A stretch of 64,000 nt of DNA from Enorma massiliensis phI (GCF_000311845.1 NZ_HE978575.1:332210-396209); one strand, 5' to 3'. Positions 53,386 through 62,902 are shown, numbered from the stretch's first letter. Numbers and translations: made by a program. Notes: generated by a model not told the origin, from the letters alone.

Positions 53386-54759
53386 ATGTATCGCAACGCC
53401 ATGATAAAGCTCCTCGCTTGGAGCGACAGCCCCCATCGCAAGCCGCTCATTGTCAACGGTGCCCGTCAGGTGGGAAAGACATGGCTCGTCCTTACTTTTG
53501 GGGCGAATCGCTACGATTCCGTTGCCCACGTCGTGTTCTTGGAGAACGAGGATATGAAACGGGCTTTCGCGGGAAGCCTCGATGCGGATCGCTTGCTTAC
53601 CATCATCGGCGCGGCGACGGGAACCAATCCCCGTGACGGTAGAACGCTCGTGTTTCTCGACGAGATTCAGGAGTGCCCGCGTGCCATCACCGCTTTGAAG
53701 ATGTTCTGCGAGCAGCGGCCAGACGTGCCTGTTGTCGCAGCGGGATCCCTCCTCGGCGTGGCTCTCAACCGGGAACGTGAGAAGGATGGGGACGGCACGT
53801 CGTGGCCCGTCGGGAAGGTCGATTACCTCGATCTGCATCCGCTCTCGTTCGACGAGTTCGTGCGCGAAATCGGCAACTCTGCACTTGCAGACGCGGTTTC
53901 CCAGGGTGACGCCGATCTCATCAGCGTCTTCTCCGAGCGTCTGACTGATCTTTTGCGCATCTACTACTACGTGGGAGGAATGCCCGAGGCGGTGTGCCGC
54001 TACAGCGAGACCGGGGATTTTGCGGCGGCACGGGCGGTGCAGCAGACGCTGCTTGCGGATTACGAGCATGACTTCTCGAAGCACGTCGAGAGTGCTCTCG
54101 AGGTGGAACGCATCCGTCAGATCTGGCATTCGGTGCCCGTTCAGCTTGCGCGGGAGAGCGACCTTCGTCGGTTCAGCTATGCATCCGTCCGAGAAGGCGG
54201 ACGCGGGCGGGACTATCGAGATGCTGTCGCATGGCTTGTCGATGCTGGCCTGGTTACTAAGATTCCGCGTGTGACCAAACCGGGGATCCCGCTCAAAGGG
54301 TATGCCGACGAGATGTACTTCAAGCTCTACCTGCTTGACATCGGACTTCTGGGCGCGGCGACGGGGCTCGAGCCTCGCGTGCTCGTGGAGGGGAACCGGC
54401 TCTTCACTGAGTACAAGGGCGTTTATGCCGAGCAGTTCGTGTGCCAGCAGCTCGTGGCGGGCGGTGCGGTGCCGTACTACTGGTCGGCGGACGGCAAGCA
54501 GAAGAAGGGCGAGGTCGACTTCCTGCTCGAGGTTGCGGGGTGCCCCGTCCCTGTTGAGGTCAAGGCAGACGAGAACATCGCCGGGGGAAGCCTCGCCGCA
54601 TTCGTGCGGGACTATGGGCTCGGGCGTGCTGCGCGCTTCTCGCTGCGCGGGCTGAAGAAACAGGACTGGCTGGTAAACGTGCCGCTCTACGCCGCCAATG
54701 CCTTTCCGGACATTCTTGAGCGGTCGAATATAAGCCACAATATGCCACTACGGACATAA
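53386..54759 (+). CDS. AAA_14 / DUF4143 ATPase
   Basis: 457 residues. P-loop IVNGARQVGKTWL, Walker B TLVFLDEIQECP, sensor VVAAGSLLGVAL, then a winged-helix part. The C-terminal DUF4143 region ends with the PD-(D/E)xK-like GEVDFLLEVAGCPVPVEVKA (Asp, Glu-x-Lys). This family is widespread and mobile in gut bacteria and its cellular role is not established. ATG 53386 has GAGG 6 bases before it. The repeats upstream suggest self-regulation. Confidence 0.9.
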   Translation: MYRNAMIKLLAWSDSPHRKPLIVNGARQVGKTWLVLTFGANRYDSVAHVVFLENEDMKRAFAGSLDADRLLTIIGAATGTNPRDGRTLVFLDEIQECPRAITALKMFCEQRPDVPVVAAGSLLGVALNREREKDGDGTSWPVGKVDYLDLHPLSFDEFVREIGNSALADAVSQGDADLISVFSERLTDLLRIYYYVGGMPEAVCRYSETGDFAAARAVQQTLLADYEHDFSKHVESALEVERIRQIWHSVPVQLARESDLRRFSYASVREGGRGRDYRDAVAWLVDAGLVTKIPRVTKPGIPLKGYADEMYFKLYLLDIGLLGAATGLEPRVLVEGNRLFTEYKGVYAEQFVCQQLVAGGAVPYYWSADGKQKKGEVDFLLEVAGCPVPVEVKADENIAGGSLAAFVRDYGLGRAARFSLRGLKKQDWLVNVPLYAANAFPDILERSNISHNMPLRT

Positions 54760-54931
54760 TGGGGGCGCAGTTTGGATATGTGAGATTGCTCCGCCGGAGT
54801 CCAGGGTTGCCGACGGTTCCGGACGAAGGAGTCCTAGGATTCTGCTGAGTGCGGAGATACGCCGGCGTCCTGAACCGCGCCGACCAACACAGTTTTAGTT
54901 GTTGGAAGCCTGCCTCATCGCGCATATCTGA

Positions 54932-55603
54932 ACTGCACCGCCATTCATCCTCGTCGTCTTTTGCCCGTGTGCGCTCGTGCTCGCCACACCCACGGCCATC
55001 ATGGCGGCGATCGGCAACGCCACCAGGCACGGCTTTCTGGTGCGTGAGGGGGACGCGCTCGAGCGCCTGGCGCAGGTCAGGCGCGTGTGCTTTGACAAGA
55101 CAGGCACGCTCACCACGGGGGAGCCGCAGGTGGTTGCCGTGTGTGCGGGCGAGAAGGACGTGAGCGAGGACGCGTTGCTCGCGGTTGCCGGCGCGGCCGA
55201 GAAGCGATCCGAGCACCCCCTCGGGCGCGCCATCGTGGCCGCGGCCACGGAGCACGCCGGAGCGGCGCCGAAGGACCCAACGTCCTTTGCCATGGTACCC
55301 GGTCGCGGCGTAGTGGCCGAGGTGGGCGGGCGCACGGTGTACGCCGGCAGCGCTGCGCTGCTGGCGGAGCACGGTTTGGCTATACCGGACGCGCTGGGGA
55401 GGCGCGTGGACGCTACGCGCGCCGAGGGGGCAACGATCACCTATCTCGGCTGGGGCGACACGGCAGCGGGGTTCATCGCGATCGCGCTCGCCATCTCGGG
55501 CGTCCTGAACCCTGTGGTGGGCGCCCTCGTGCACAACGCGGGCTCGGTGCTCGTTATCGTCAACTCCGCGCTTCTACTGGGATGGAGGCCGCGCGTTCGG
55601 TAA
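54932..55603 (+). pseudogene. Heavy-metal P-type ATPase remnant with internal deletion
   Basis: The frame is open from about 54932 and shows the membrane metal motif FCPCALVLATPTAIMAA, the phosphorylation site FDKTGTLTTGEP and the HP signature SEHPLGRAI. Around 55483 it jumps from GFIAIA straight to LAISGVLNPVVGALVHNAG, the last membrane pair. The GDGxNDAPAL hinge and several hundred bases are missing, as are the N-terminal domains. CPC implies Cd/Zn/Pb or Cu export in the ancestor. Not functional. Confidence 0.9.
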
Positions 55604-55680
55604 GGCTGCTAGGGGCGGTATTCGGCCTAGCGGCGAGCTTGATGATTGACGCTTACGAGGCGTCGCTGTAGAAGCATCCG

Positions 55681-56562
55681 TTACCACCGGGCGAGAAACG
55701 CGAGCGTCTGGGTGAAGGCGTCCTCGCGGCTTTGCCGGCATGCTTCGGGGTGGGCGCGCTCGACGCGGAAGAGCTTGAGCGAGGGTGTCTCCATGGGCAC
55801 GAGGATGTGGCTCGCGTACTCGTAGGAGCGTCGCGTGATCTCGAAGGGATGGGCGTGCTTGGCGAGGCACTGCTCGACGATCCGACAGGCCTCGTCGCTC
55901 GGCCACATGGCGTCATGCGAGGGGCTGGCGAGAAGGACGGGCCCGTTGATGCGCTCCACGGCAATCCAGGCCTCCTTGGGCGCGCGCTCGACGATCCGCT
56001 CGTAGACGAAGCGCATGTCGAGCTGGCGCTCGGTGACGATACGGCGGATGATGCCGAGGTAGGGGAGCCTCCCGCCGCCCCGCGCGCAGGGCACGGGCTC
56101 GCTGCGCCAGGTCCAGCTCGAGCGGTCGCTCAGACCCTTGCCGGCAAGGCTTTTGTTGCCGGTGATGCCCGGCATGGCGCAGGCGAGTGGGGAGATGGCG
56201 ACGACGCAGGTGATCTGAGGCATGAGCGAGGCGGCGAGAAGCGCCAGCTCGCCGCCCTTGGAGATGCCGTAGATCCCCACGCGGTCAAAGCCACGCTGCC
56301 GGAGATAGGCGACGGCACGTTCGATTGGCTCGATCGGCACCTCGATGAGCTCATCGGGGAGTCCCGGCACGTTCCAGTAGCACAGGCCGAGCGCCGCGAT
56401 GCCCTCCCGTGCGAAACGCGCACCGAGGTTGCGCGGGATGTTCTCGTTGCCCTCGCTGCCGCCGAGCACGATGAGAGCCTTGCCGGAGTACGCTTCGACG
56501 TGCCGCCCCGGAAGGTGGAGGAATCCGAAGAGGCCGTCCTTCTCGACCGTGAACCGTTCCAT
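55681..56562 (-). CDS. Alpha/beta hydrolase, BAAT C-terminal-like
   Basis: 293 residues. IVLGGSEGNENIPRNLGARFAREG is typical of the acyl-CoA thioesterase/BAAT C-terminal family. The nucleophile elbow is GISKGGELALL, with an Asp in SHDAMWPSDEA and a His in YASHILVP as the remaining triad. The substrate is not known; thioesters, peptides or acylated small molecules are possible. ATG 56562 is used although GGAGG is very close to it; a TTG at 56577 is an alternative. Single gene left of the metal cluster. Confidence 0.85.
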   Translation of the reverse strand: MERFTVEKDGLFGFLHLPGRHVEAYSGKALIVLGGSEGNENIPRNLGARFAREGIAALGLCYWNVPGLPDELIEVPIEPIERAVAYLRQRGFDRVGIYGISKGGELALLAASLMPQITCVVAISPLACAMPGITGNKSLAGKGLSDRSSWTWRSEPVPCARGGGRLPYLGIIRRIVTERQLDMRFVYERIVERAPKEAWIAVERINGPVLLASPSHDAMWPSDEACRIVEQCLAKHAHPFEITRRSYEYASHILVPMETPSLKLFRVERAHPEACRQSREDAFTQTLAFLARW

Positions 56563-56610
56563 GCCTCCACTTCCCAACGACAGGCCCCACAGCGGACCGA
56601 TTGATGCTTC

Positions 56611-58686
56611 CTAGAGACGTCGAGCGCTTTCTGCGGCCAACACGATGGTGGTGCCGTTGTGCAGGAGCGCCGAGGTCTGGGGTCGGATGATGCCGACGAT
56701 TCCCGCAGCGAGAAGCGCCGAGTTGATGCCCATAACCGCGGTGAACGAGCGGTCGAGGCGCCCCATGAGGGAGCGGCTGAGCGCGTGCAGGCGCACGATG
56801 GCGTCGAGCCCGCCCGCGGCGAGCGTGACGTCGGCGACCTCCTGCGCGATGGCGGTACCCGTGCCCATGGCGATGCCCACATCGGCGGCGGAGAGCGCCG
56901 GCGCGTCGTTAACGCCGTCACCCACCATGACGACGCGTCGCCCGCGAGCCACGAGCGCCTCCACGTAGGCATGCTTGTCCTCGGGGAGCAGGTCAGCCCG
57001 GTACTCGGTGATGCCCGCCTCGGCGGCGATGCGTGCGGCGGTGCGCTCGTTATCGCCGGTGAGCATGATGATGTGGCCGATGCCCTGCGAGCGAAGTGCC
57101 GCAATTGCCTCGGGCGCTCCTGCCTTTAAGGGATCTTCGATGCCGAGCGCGCCCACCAGCTTTCCGTCTTGGGCGAGGTAGAGCGGTGAGAGGCCTTCGA
57201 GGTCGCCGTTGATGCGCGCCTCTGCCTCGGGGGCGACTTCGACGTGCTCGTCCTCCATCACGAAGTGGCGACTACCGATGACGATGCGCTTGCCATCGAG
57301 CGCCGATGCGATGCCGTGCGCCACGATATAGGCGACCTCGGCATGGCGTTCGCGATGCTCGAGGCCGCGCGCGGCGGCGGCCGCCACCACGGCGCGCGCC
57401 ACGGGATGCGGGAAATGCTCCTCCAGGCAGGCCGAGGTGCGCAGCACCTCGTCCTCGGTCCAATCGGGCGCGAGGGCGAGCACGCGCGCGACCCGGGGTG
57501 TCGCCTCGGTGAGCGTTCCCGTCTTATCGAACACGATGGTGTCGGCGGCGGCGATGGCCTCGAAATGCTTGGCACCCTTGACGGCCATGCCCTCGTGCGC
57601 GCTCTGGCTCATGGCGGCGAGCACGCTGATGGACGACGTGAGCCTGAGGGCGCAGGAGTAGTCGACCATGAGGGCGGCCGATGTCTTGGCAAGGCTTTTC
57701 GTGGTCGCCGCCACAAGCCCTGCAAGCAGGAAGTTCCACGGCACGAAGCGGTCCGCGAGGTGCTCGCGGCGCGTCTGGATCTCGCTTTTGAGCTGCTCGG
57801 AGGCTTCAACGAGATTCACGATGGATCGGAGCTTGGTCGATGCGGGCTCGGCGCCCACGCGGATGACGATCTCGCCCTCTTCAACCGCGGTGCCGGCGAA
57901 GACGTCGTCGCCGGCCATGCGCTCGACGGCAAGCGGCTCGCCGGTGAGTGCCGCCTGGTTGACCATGGCCGCACCGCGTACCACCACGCCGTCGACGCAC
58001 ACGGGCATGCCGGTGCGCGCCACGACGAGGTCGCCCACGCGGAGACTCTGGGCGGGCACGGTGACCTCCTCGCCGTCCTCGAGGCGCCGGGCGTTTTGGG
58101 GAATGGCCATGAGGGAGCGAATGAGTTCGTGCTCTGAGCGTTCACGGGTGGCGTCCTCGAGGACCTCTCCCAAGTCGAGGAGGAACATGGTGCTCGCCGC
58201 GGTTTTGGGGTCGCGCTTGACAAACGATATGCCGATGGCCGTGGCGTCGAGTACCGGCACATCGAGGCGGTGCCGCATGAGCGAGGTGAGGCCGGCGCGC
58301 AGAAATCCGAGGTAGTGAAGGCCGGCCCATACCGCCCTCAGTGCGGGCGGGAGGAGCCAGCGGCGGATGAGATGGTTGCCCACTAGGCGGATGATGCTGC
58401 GCGCGGCGGACGGGACCGCGGGAGCGAGCGCCGTGGGCGCCTGGGCGCGCACCGCATCGAGCTGGACGCGGCTGAGCTCGTTCAGCCGATCGAGCAGGGC
58501 GGTTCTTGCAAGGGCGTCGCGGTACCAGATGGCGACCGAGCGAATGCGCGGGTAGGAGCGCACGCGCTCGACGCCTGTCCACGAAGAGAGCGAGGCCTCG
58601 AGGGCGAGGGCGTCGGACGCGCCAAGGTGATCGGCAAACGTAAGGCGCAGCCGCCCCGGCACCTCGTGTTCGATGACGTATCGCAC
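56611..58686 (-). CDS. P1B-type metal-transporting ATPase, CtpC-like
   Basis: 691 residues. An N-terminal HMA-like fold without CxxC (residues 1-60), actuator motif ALTGEPLAV (TGE at 248-250), the membrane metal site YSCALRL (343-349) instead of CPC, FDKTGTLT (387-393), HP in HFPHPVARA, and GDGVNDAPALS. The Y-S-C-A variant is that of mycobacterial CtpC, linked to Mn/Zn handling. GTG 58686 follows the PacL-like gene by 8 bases. That neighbour supports the CtpC comparison. The metal remains inference. Confidence 0.9.
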   Translation of the reverse strand: MRYVIEHEVPGRLRLTFADHLGASDALALEASLSSWTGVERVRSYPRIRSVAIWYRDALARTALLDRLNELSRVQLDAVRAQAPTALAPAVPSAARSIIRLVGNHLIRRWLLPPALRAVWAGLHYLGFLRAGLTSLMRHRLDVPVLDATAIGISFVKRDPKTAASTMFLLDLGEVLEDATRERSEHELIRSLMAIPQNARRLEDGEEVTVPAQSLRVGDLVVARTGMPVCVDGVVVRGAAMVNQAALTGEPLAVERMAGDDVFAGTAVEEGEIVIRVGAEPASTKLRSIVNLVEASEQLKSEIQTRREHLADRFVPWNFLLAGLVAATTKSLAKTSAALMVDYSCALRLTSSISVLAAMSQSAHEGMAVKGAKHFEAIAAADTIVFDKTGTLTEATPRVARVLALAPDWTEDEVLRTSACLEEHFPHPVARAVVAAAAARGLEHRERHAEVAYIVAHGIASALDGKRIVIGSRHFVMEDEHVEVAPEAEARINGDLEGLSPLYLAQDGKLVGALGIEDPLKAGAPEAIAALRSQGIGHIIMLTGDNERTAARIAAEAGITEYRADLLPEDKHAYVEALVARGRRVVMVGDGVNDAPALSAADVGIAMGTGTAIAQEVADVTLAAGGLDAIVRLHALSRSLMGRLDRSFTAVMGINSALLAAGIVGIIRPQTSALLHNGTTIVLAAESARRL

Positions 58687-58694
58687 GGGCGCGC

Positions 58695-58994
58695 CTACGC
58701 CTTAGCGGGGACGGTCTCTGCGGCGGTATCCGACGCGCTGTCTTCCTCGTCCTCGACGCTGTAGACGGTTTCATTGAGATACGCGGCTTCGGCGACGATG
58801 TCGTCCATCTCGGCGCGTGCGCGTTCGACGGTGTCTTCACAGGCCTGCTTCGCGCGCAGCCCAGCCGCGACGGCTTTGACGTAGACGCGTTTCGCCCCGT
58901 CGCTCGTAAGCACCTTGGCGCCAACAGACCCGATCAGTACGCCCGCGCCCAAAAGCAGGCCGTGCGTCCCCTTGAGAAAGCCCAGAGTACTCAT
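58695..58994 (-). CDS. PacL-like / DUF6110 small protein
   Basis: 99 residues. One N-terminal membrane helix or Gly-rich segment (KGTHGLLLGAGVLIGSVGAKVLTSD), then GAKRVYVKAVAAGLRAKQACEDTVERARAEMDDI as a long helix, and an acidic tail. In mycobacteria the analogous DUF1490 protein PacL1 (Rv3269) sits before ctpC and helps the pump. There the tail is His-rich; here it is Asp/Glu-rich without His. AGAGGAG precedes ATG 58994. Confidence 0.75.
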   Translation of the reverse strand: MSTLGFLKGTHGLLLGAGVLIGSVGAKVLTSDGAKRVYVKAVAAGLRAKQACEDTVERARAEMDDIVAEAAYLNETVYSVEDEEDSASDTAAETVPAKA

Positions 58995-59080
58995 GCGAAA
59001 CTCCTCTCTGCGCACAACAGTACGCCTTGGTAAACAATTACAAGTTAACTGTAGCTCACCTTGAGGAGAGGAGTGTTGTG
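58995..59080 (-). promoter_or_regulatory. Leader of the PacL-CtpC genes with alternative pairing
   Basis: In the transcript, CACAACA (59080-59074) then CTCCTCTC (59073-59066) are followed, about 45 bases later, by TGTTGTG (59019-59013) and GAGAGGAG (59008-59001), the ribosome site. The first can pair with the third and the second with the fourth, but not both at once. One fold hides the ribosome site and the other frees it. Confidence 0.45.
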
Positions 59081-59206
59081 ATTTGCGAATTGGGAAGAAC
59101 TTGCCGCCAAGAATTCGAAAGAATGCGGCGGCTGGTCGCATCCATCCCCGATAAGCGATCCACAGACGATCGTGACGGTCTACATATAGTATAGGTCCGG
59201 TGGTGA

Positions 59207-59839
59207 TTAGGCGAGCAGGCAGATGAGCATAGCAGTGAACATGATCGTGAACACGAGGTTGCTCCACCCGCCGAAGAGAATGCACCGCGCTGGCTGCGGC
59301 ATGCGCATCCACACGAGACCTAAAAAGCTCGTCACGATAGGCGTGAAGACGACAAACCAGACGGGGAAGACGGTCTGCCCGAGCACGATGGCGATGGCGA
59401 ACAGGATGAACCCGGCGTACATGGGGGTCGTTGCCAGGCGCATGAGAAGCATGATGTTGGCGGAAACCTCCTCGTAGAGGTCCTCATGCCCCGCTTTAGC
59501 GATGATGGAGAGATAGGCGTACTGCGCGTGGTAGGCGCCGCCGCAGATGAGTGCGAAGGCAAGTAGTGCCGCTGCAAGCCAGACAAGCCAGGCGAGGTCG
59601 TCGCGCGCCATAAGGGGAAGCGCCAGAAAACCGAGCACGTAGAGGAAGGCTGCGACGGGCCCCAGCGCCCCTCCCACGCGCACGCGCGCAGCGGGAATAT
59701 CGCGCATGATGTGCAGGTACGGCTTGAGCGTACCGTCCATGTCGTAGACACCAGGCGTGAAGTAGAGCAGCATGTCGCCGGCGAACATGAGCAGCGATCC
59801 GAGAAGGCCGAGGGCGATGAATGTGAGGACGAGTGGCAT
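59207..59839 (-). CDS. DUF6796-like integral membrane protein
   Basis: 210 residues with about six hydrophobic helices. GDMLLYFTP and the motif GGAYHAQYAYLS lie between helices; PLVLTFIALGLLGSLLMFAGD starts the protein. It resembles DUF6796 membrane proteins of unknown role. It follows the HMA-domain gene by 12 bases, so the two are probably one transcript. A 212-base gap with the leader described separates it from the PacL-like gene. Confidence 0.7.
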   Translation of the reverse strand: MPLVLTFIALGLLGSLLMFAGDMLLYFTPGVYDMDGTLKPYLHIMRDIPAARVRVGGALGPVAAFLYVLGFLALPLMARDDLAWLVWLAAALLAFALICGGAYHAQYAYLSIIAKAGHEDLYEEVSANIMLLMRLATTPMYAGFILFAIAIVLGQTVFPVWFVVFTPIVTSFLGLVWMRMPQPARCILFGGWSNLVFTIMFTAMLICLLA

Positions 59840-59851
59840 GGTTCTCCTATC

Positions 59852-60226
59852 CTACAGGTCTCGCACGGAATAGCCGGCGTCTCGGACTGCCTGTGCGCAG
59901 GCTTCGCGGTCAATGGGCGTCTTCGACAGAATGTACGCTGTATTGCGGCCAAGATCGACGCGCGCCCAGGTGCCCTCGAGCGCGTTGAGCGCGTTCTCGA
60001 CGTTGCGCGCGCACCCCTCGCAGCTCATGCCCCCAATAATGAGCTCCGCGGCATACGGATAGTGCGCCTCGTCGGTGTCCGCGACTTCGACCCGCTTTGG
60101 TTTGGGTGCGCGCTCGCTGTCGCTGCAGCCGCAGGCGCAACCGCCGGAGCCAACTCGACGCACATAGCTCACGGCGATTACGGCAACCAGGACGATGGCA
60201 GCTGCGACGATGATGAAATCTGCCAT
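59852..60226 (-). CDS. Membrane-anchored HMA-domain metal-binding protein
   Basis: 124 residues: an N-terminal membrane helix (3-21), a Cys-rich juxtamembrane stretch CACGCSD, then a heavy-metal-associated domain with IIGGMSCEGCARNVENAL (Cys69 and Cys72) ending in AVRDAGYSVRDL. It resembles the mercuric/copper chaperone fold tethered to the membrane. Probably hands a thiophilic metal to a pump or senses it. GGAAGGAG precedes ATG 60226. Confidence 0.88.
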   Translation of the reverse strand: MADFIIVAAAIVLVAVIAVSYVRRVGSGGCACGCSDSERAPKPKRVEVADTDEAHYPYAAELIIGGMSCEGCARNVENALNALEGTWARVDLGRNTAYILSKTPIDREACAQAVRDAGYSVRDL

Positions 60227-60482
60227 GATGCGCTCCTTCCGTGTGAACGAGGTGACTCGCGCCGGCACTAAATGTTAGCCTTAGTATACTCTTGGAGAGC
60301 TTGGAACCGCATGTCCGAAAGAAGAATATCGAGCAGAAGGGTGTAGCGCGCGCAAGGTTCGGTCGGCTTCGCAAACAACGGCCGCACAGGCGAAGGCGCT
60401 GCCCGCGCGAGAGCCAGGCTGCCTTAGGCGACGGTCGCGAACGTTGCGCGGGTAAAGTGCGAGCCCGCCGGTTTTGCCGAGA

Positions 60483-61349
60483 TTACGCGTGTGCAGCGCT
60501 TCTAGTTTGAAAACGGTATTTCAACGGCGTCATGCCGAACTTCCGTCTGAATGCCTCGCAGAACTTGCCCACGTTCGCGTAACCCACGGCGTGCGCAATG
60601 TCAGCCACCGGCGAATCACCGTGTTTGAGCAGCTTCTCTGCCCGGCTCATGCGGACGTCCAAGAGGTAGTCCGATATGCACACCCCATACACTCCCTTGA
60701 AATACCCTTTCAGTGTGGTTGGTCTCACGCCGAGGAGGGACGCCACCTCGGCGATGCTCCTACGCCGGCTGATGTCATCCGTCAATAAAGCCTCCGCGCG
60801 CTTCGCGATGTCGACCTGACGCCTCGAGTAGATGGCAGACTCGCTCTCCCGGCGCGGCGCACCAGAGCCTGCGATGCGGAGCAGAAGCAAGGGTATCGTG
60901 AGGCGGAGTCGCGCATGCTCGAAATCTCCCGCGCCTGGTATAAGCTCGCGAAACAGCCGGGATTCCTCCGGCGCTGCTGCCCTCGTCCAGTTCCTTATGC
61001 GTCCAGCCCTCAGATGTGCGGCGATTTCGTTCAAGTCGACGCCGCACGCGGCGAAGAACTCGGGCGGGCGGGCAAGGCTGCTCCGATGAAGGAACATCTC
61101 GACGCCTTCGTAGAAGGCGCAGGGGAACGAGAAGTCCCATGCCGTCGACGTCTCGACCGAGAGGTCTCCGGGCGCCATGAACATCGTGTGGCCGTCTGCC
61201 ATGGAGACCTCCAGCCGCCCGGAGACGCAGTAGTTGAGCTTGACTCCCTCTCCGATTCCCTTGGTGGAGACGGCGAACCCCGGCGTGCTCATGCGGTGGT
61301 ACGAGAGGACCACCCCCTCTATGGGCTCGTGCAGAATCGTGGAGCCCAT
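60483..61349 (-). CDS. AraC-family transcription regulator
   Basis: 288 residues. A diverse N-terminal ligand part (LNYCVSGRLEV, MFMAPGDLSVETS) precedes a C-terminal AraC double helix-turn-helix: RRSIAEVASLLGVRPTTLKGYFKGVYG and DIAHAVGYANVGKFCEAFRRKFGMTPLKYR. This subclass (with YqhC or iron-linked YbtA relatives) often controls siderophore genes. It is divergent from the siderophore-type ABC gene. ATG 61349 is the first usable start; the ribosome site is weak, and about 40 further codons upstream are open without a start. Confidence 0.88.
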   Translation of the reverse strand: MGSTILHEPIEGVVLSYHRMSTPGFAVSTKGIGEGVKLNYCVSGRLEVSMADGHTMFMAPGDLSVETSTAWDFSFPCAFYEGVEMFLHRSSLARPPEFFAACGVDLNEIAAHLRAGRIRNWTRAAAPEESRLFRELIPGAGDFEHARLRLTIPLLLLRIAGSGAPRRESESAIYSRRQVDIAKRAEALLTDDISRRRSIAEVASLLGVRPTTLKGYFKGVYGVCISDYLLDVRMSRAEKLLKHGDSPVADIAHAVGYANVGKFCEAFRRKFGMTPLKYRFQTRSAAHA

Positions 61350-61512
61350 CCCGGGCCCGTACGACAGCGCGATCGCGCCGACGCGGCGCTCGACGGTGAA
61401 AGGCAGGCCGCCTCCGCGTCTCTCCAGCGCGTCAACTATCGGTTCCAGAACGCCCGCGGAAGGCTCCTAACGTCAGAAATGCTCCTAGCGTCGCCCATGA
61501 TACCGCAAAAAG

Positions 61513-61532
61513 TTTACCTAGGCATACCTTAT
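61513..61532 (+). promoter_or_regulatory. Possible iron (DtxR/IdeR-like) box
   Basis: TTTACCTAGGCATACCTTAT. Its complement matches the DtxR consensus at roughly 12 of 19 positions. It lies 34 bases before the ABC transporter start, between it and the AraC gene. Confidence 0.35.
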
Positions 61533-61565
61533 CGGATGGGATTGATTCCTGGAAGGAGACCCATC

Positions 61566-62826
61566 ATGGGAAAGAAGAAGGAGAAGGGCGGGCTCGCCTA
61601 TCTGCTCGGCCTGTCGGGCCAGCCGAGCGCTGGCCTGGCGCTGGGCGTTGTGCTCGCCGTGCTCGCGGCGCTGCTGGAGGTTGTGCCGTATCTCGCGGTG
61701 TTCTGCGCGCTCATGGGAATCGCCGGGGCGCCGCTCGGCGTCGGAGCGCTGCGGGGGATGGCCGACCTGCCTGCGGTCGCAGCCGTTGCGGCGGCGTCGG
61801 CGCTCGCGAGCCTCGCGCTCGGGTTCCTCTCGAGCATGCTCTGCCACACGTACGCCTTTCGCGTGATTTGCGGCATCCGCAAGGCGCTCGCGCGACACCT
61901 GGCGAAGCTCCCCGTGTCGTATTTCAGGCGCACCTCGTCGGGGAAGGTCGTCCAGGTGTTCCAGACCGATGTCGACCAGCTCGAGGGGTTCCTCGCGCAC
62001 CAGCTCCCCGACCTTGTGAGCACGGTGGCGCTGCTCATCTTCCTCGTCGCGGGCATGGTCGCGTTCGATTGGCGGCTCGCCCTCGTCGCTGTCGCGGTCC
62101 TCGCGGTCGGCTTCATGGGGCAGTTCGTACCGATGATCAAACTGCTCAAAGAGGGTGCGCTCAAGAAAAAATTTGACGCTCTTGAGCGCATCAGCTCGGC
62201 TGCCACCGAGTACGTTCACGGCATGCCCTCGATCAAGATGTTCGGACAGACCCCGCGTTCGTTCGCGGGATTCCAGACGGACATCGAGGCGTACCGCGAC
62301 TTCTCCACGTCCATGAGCAGGAGGGTCGGCACGGGCGTGGTGTTCTTCCGCGCGGTCGTGCTCTCGGTCGCGACGTTCGTGGCGCCGGTCCTGGTGGCGA
62401 TGGCCCTCACGGCGCCGGATTCGGCGGAGCTGCTGCCGACGGCGCTCTTCTTCCTCGTGTTCGCGCCGGCGGCGTCGGCACCGGTCTGCAAGCTGCGCTC
62501 GTTCTCGGAGGGGATGAACGTGCTCGGTGGGTCCTCCGCGCGCGTAGAGGCGATCTTCCGGGAGCGGCCCCTGCCCGTGTTCGGCATCCGCGCGCCGCAC
62601 GGTACCGAGGTCACGTTCGACCACGTGGGCTTTGCGTACCCCGCGAAGGGTGGCGGGGAGCCCGCACCCGTCCTCGACGACGTGAGCTTCACTGCGCCCG
62701 CCGGCCAGATCACGGCCATCGTCGGTCCCTCTGGCTCGGGCAAGTCAACGGTGGCGAGCCTCATCTGCCGGTTCTACGACGCGGGCGCGGGCGCCGTGCG
62801 CATCGGCGGGGCCGACCTGCGCGGCA
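61566..62826 (+). pseudogene. Siderophore-type ABC exporter/importer half, cut by IS3
   Basis: From ATG 61566 (GGAAGGAG upstream) the gene encodes about 420 residues: six membrane helices, then the start of the ATPase with VTFDHVGFAYPA, VLDDVSFTAPAGQ and Walker A IVGPSGSGKST. After VRIGGADLRGM an IS3-family end begins and the signature, Walker B and H-loop are absent. The layout resembles the YbtP/Q and IrtA/B heterodimeric ferric-siderophore transporters; the partner half would lie beyond the window. Likely inactive in this strain. Confidence 0.85.
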
Positions 62827-62902
62827 TGAATCTCCCCCCGTTTCCGTTGACACATCGAGTTTCGTTTGGGCATGATGCCGTAAACGGGGAGGGGGGCATG
62901 GG

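Noticed and set aside
52948..54738. 596-codon minus-strand frame
   Set aside because: Mostly antisense to the DUF4143 ATPase; only its last part (53000-53273) has an Abi_2-like segment, reported separately.
57244..58137. Plus-strand open frame of 297 codons within the P1B-ATPase
   Set aside because: Antisense shadow; the ATPase motifs lie on the other strand.
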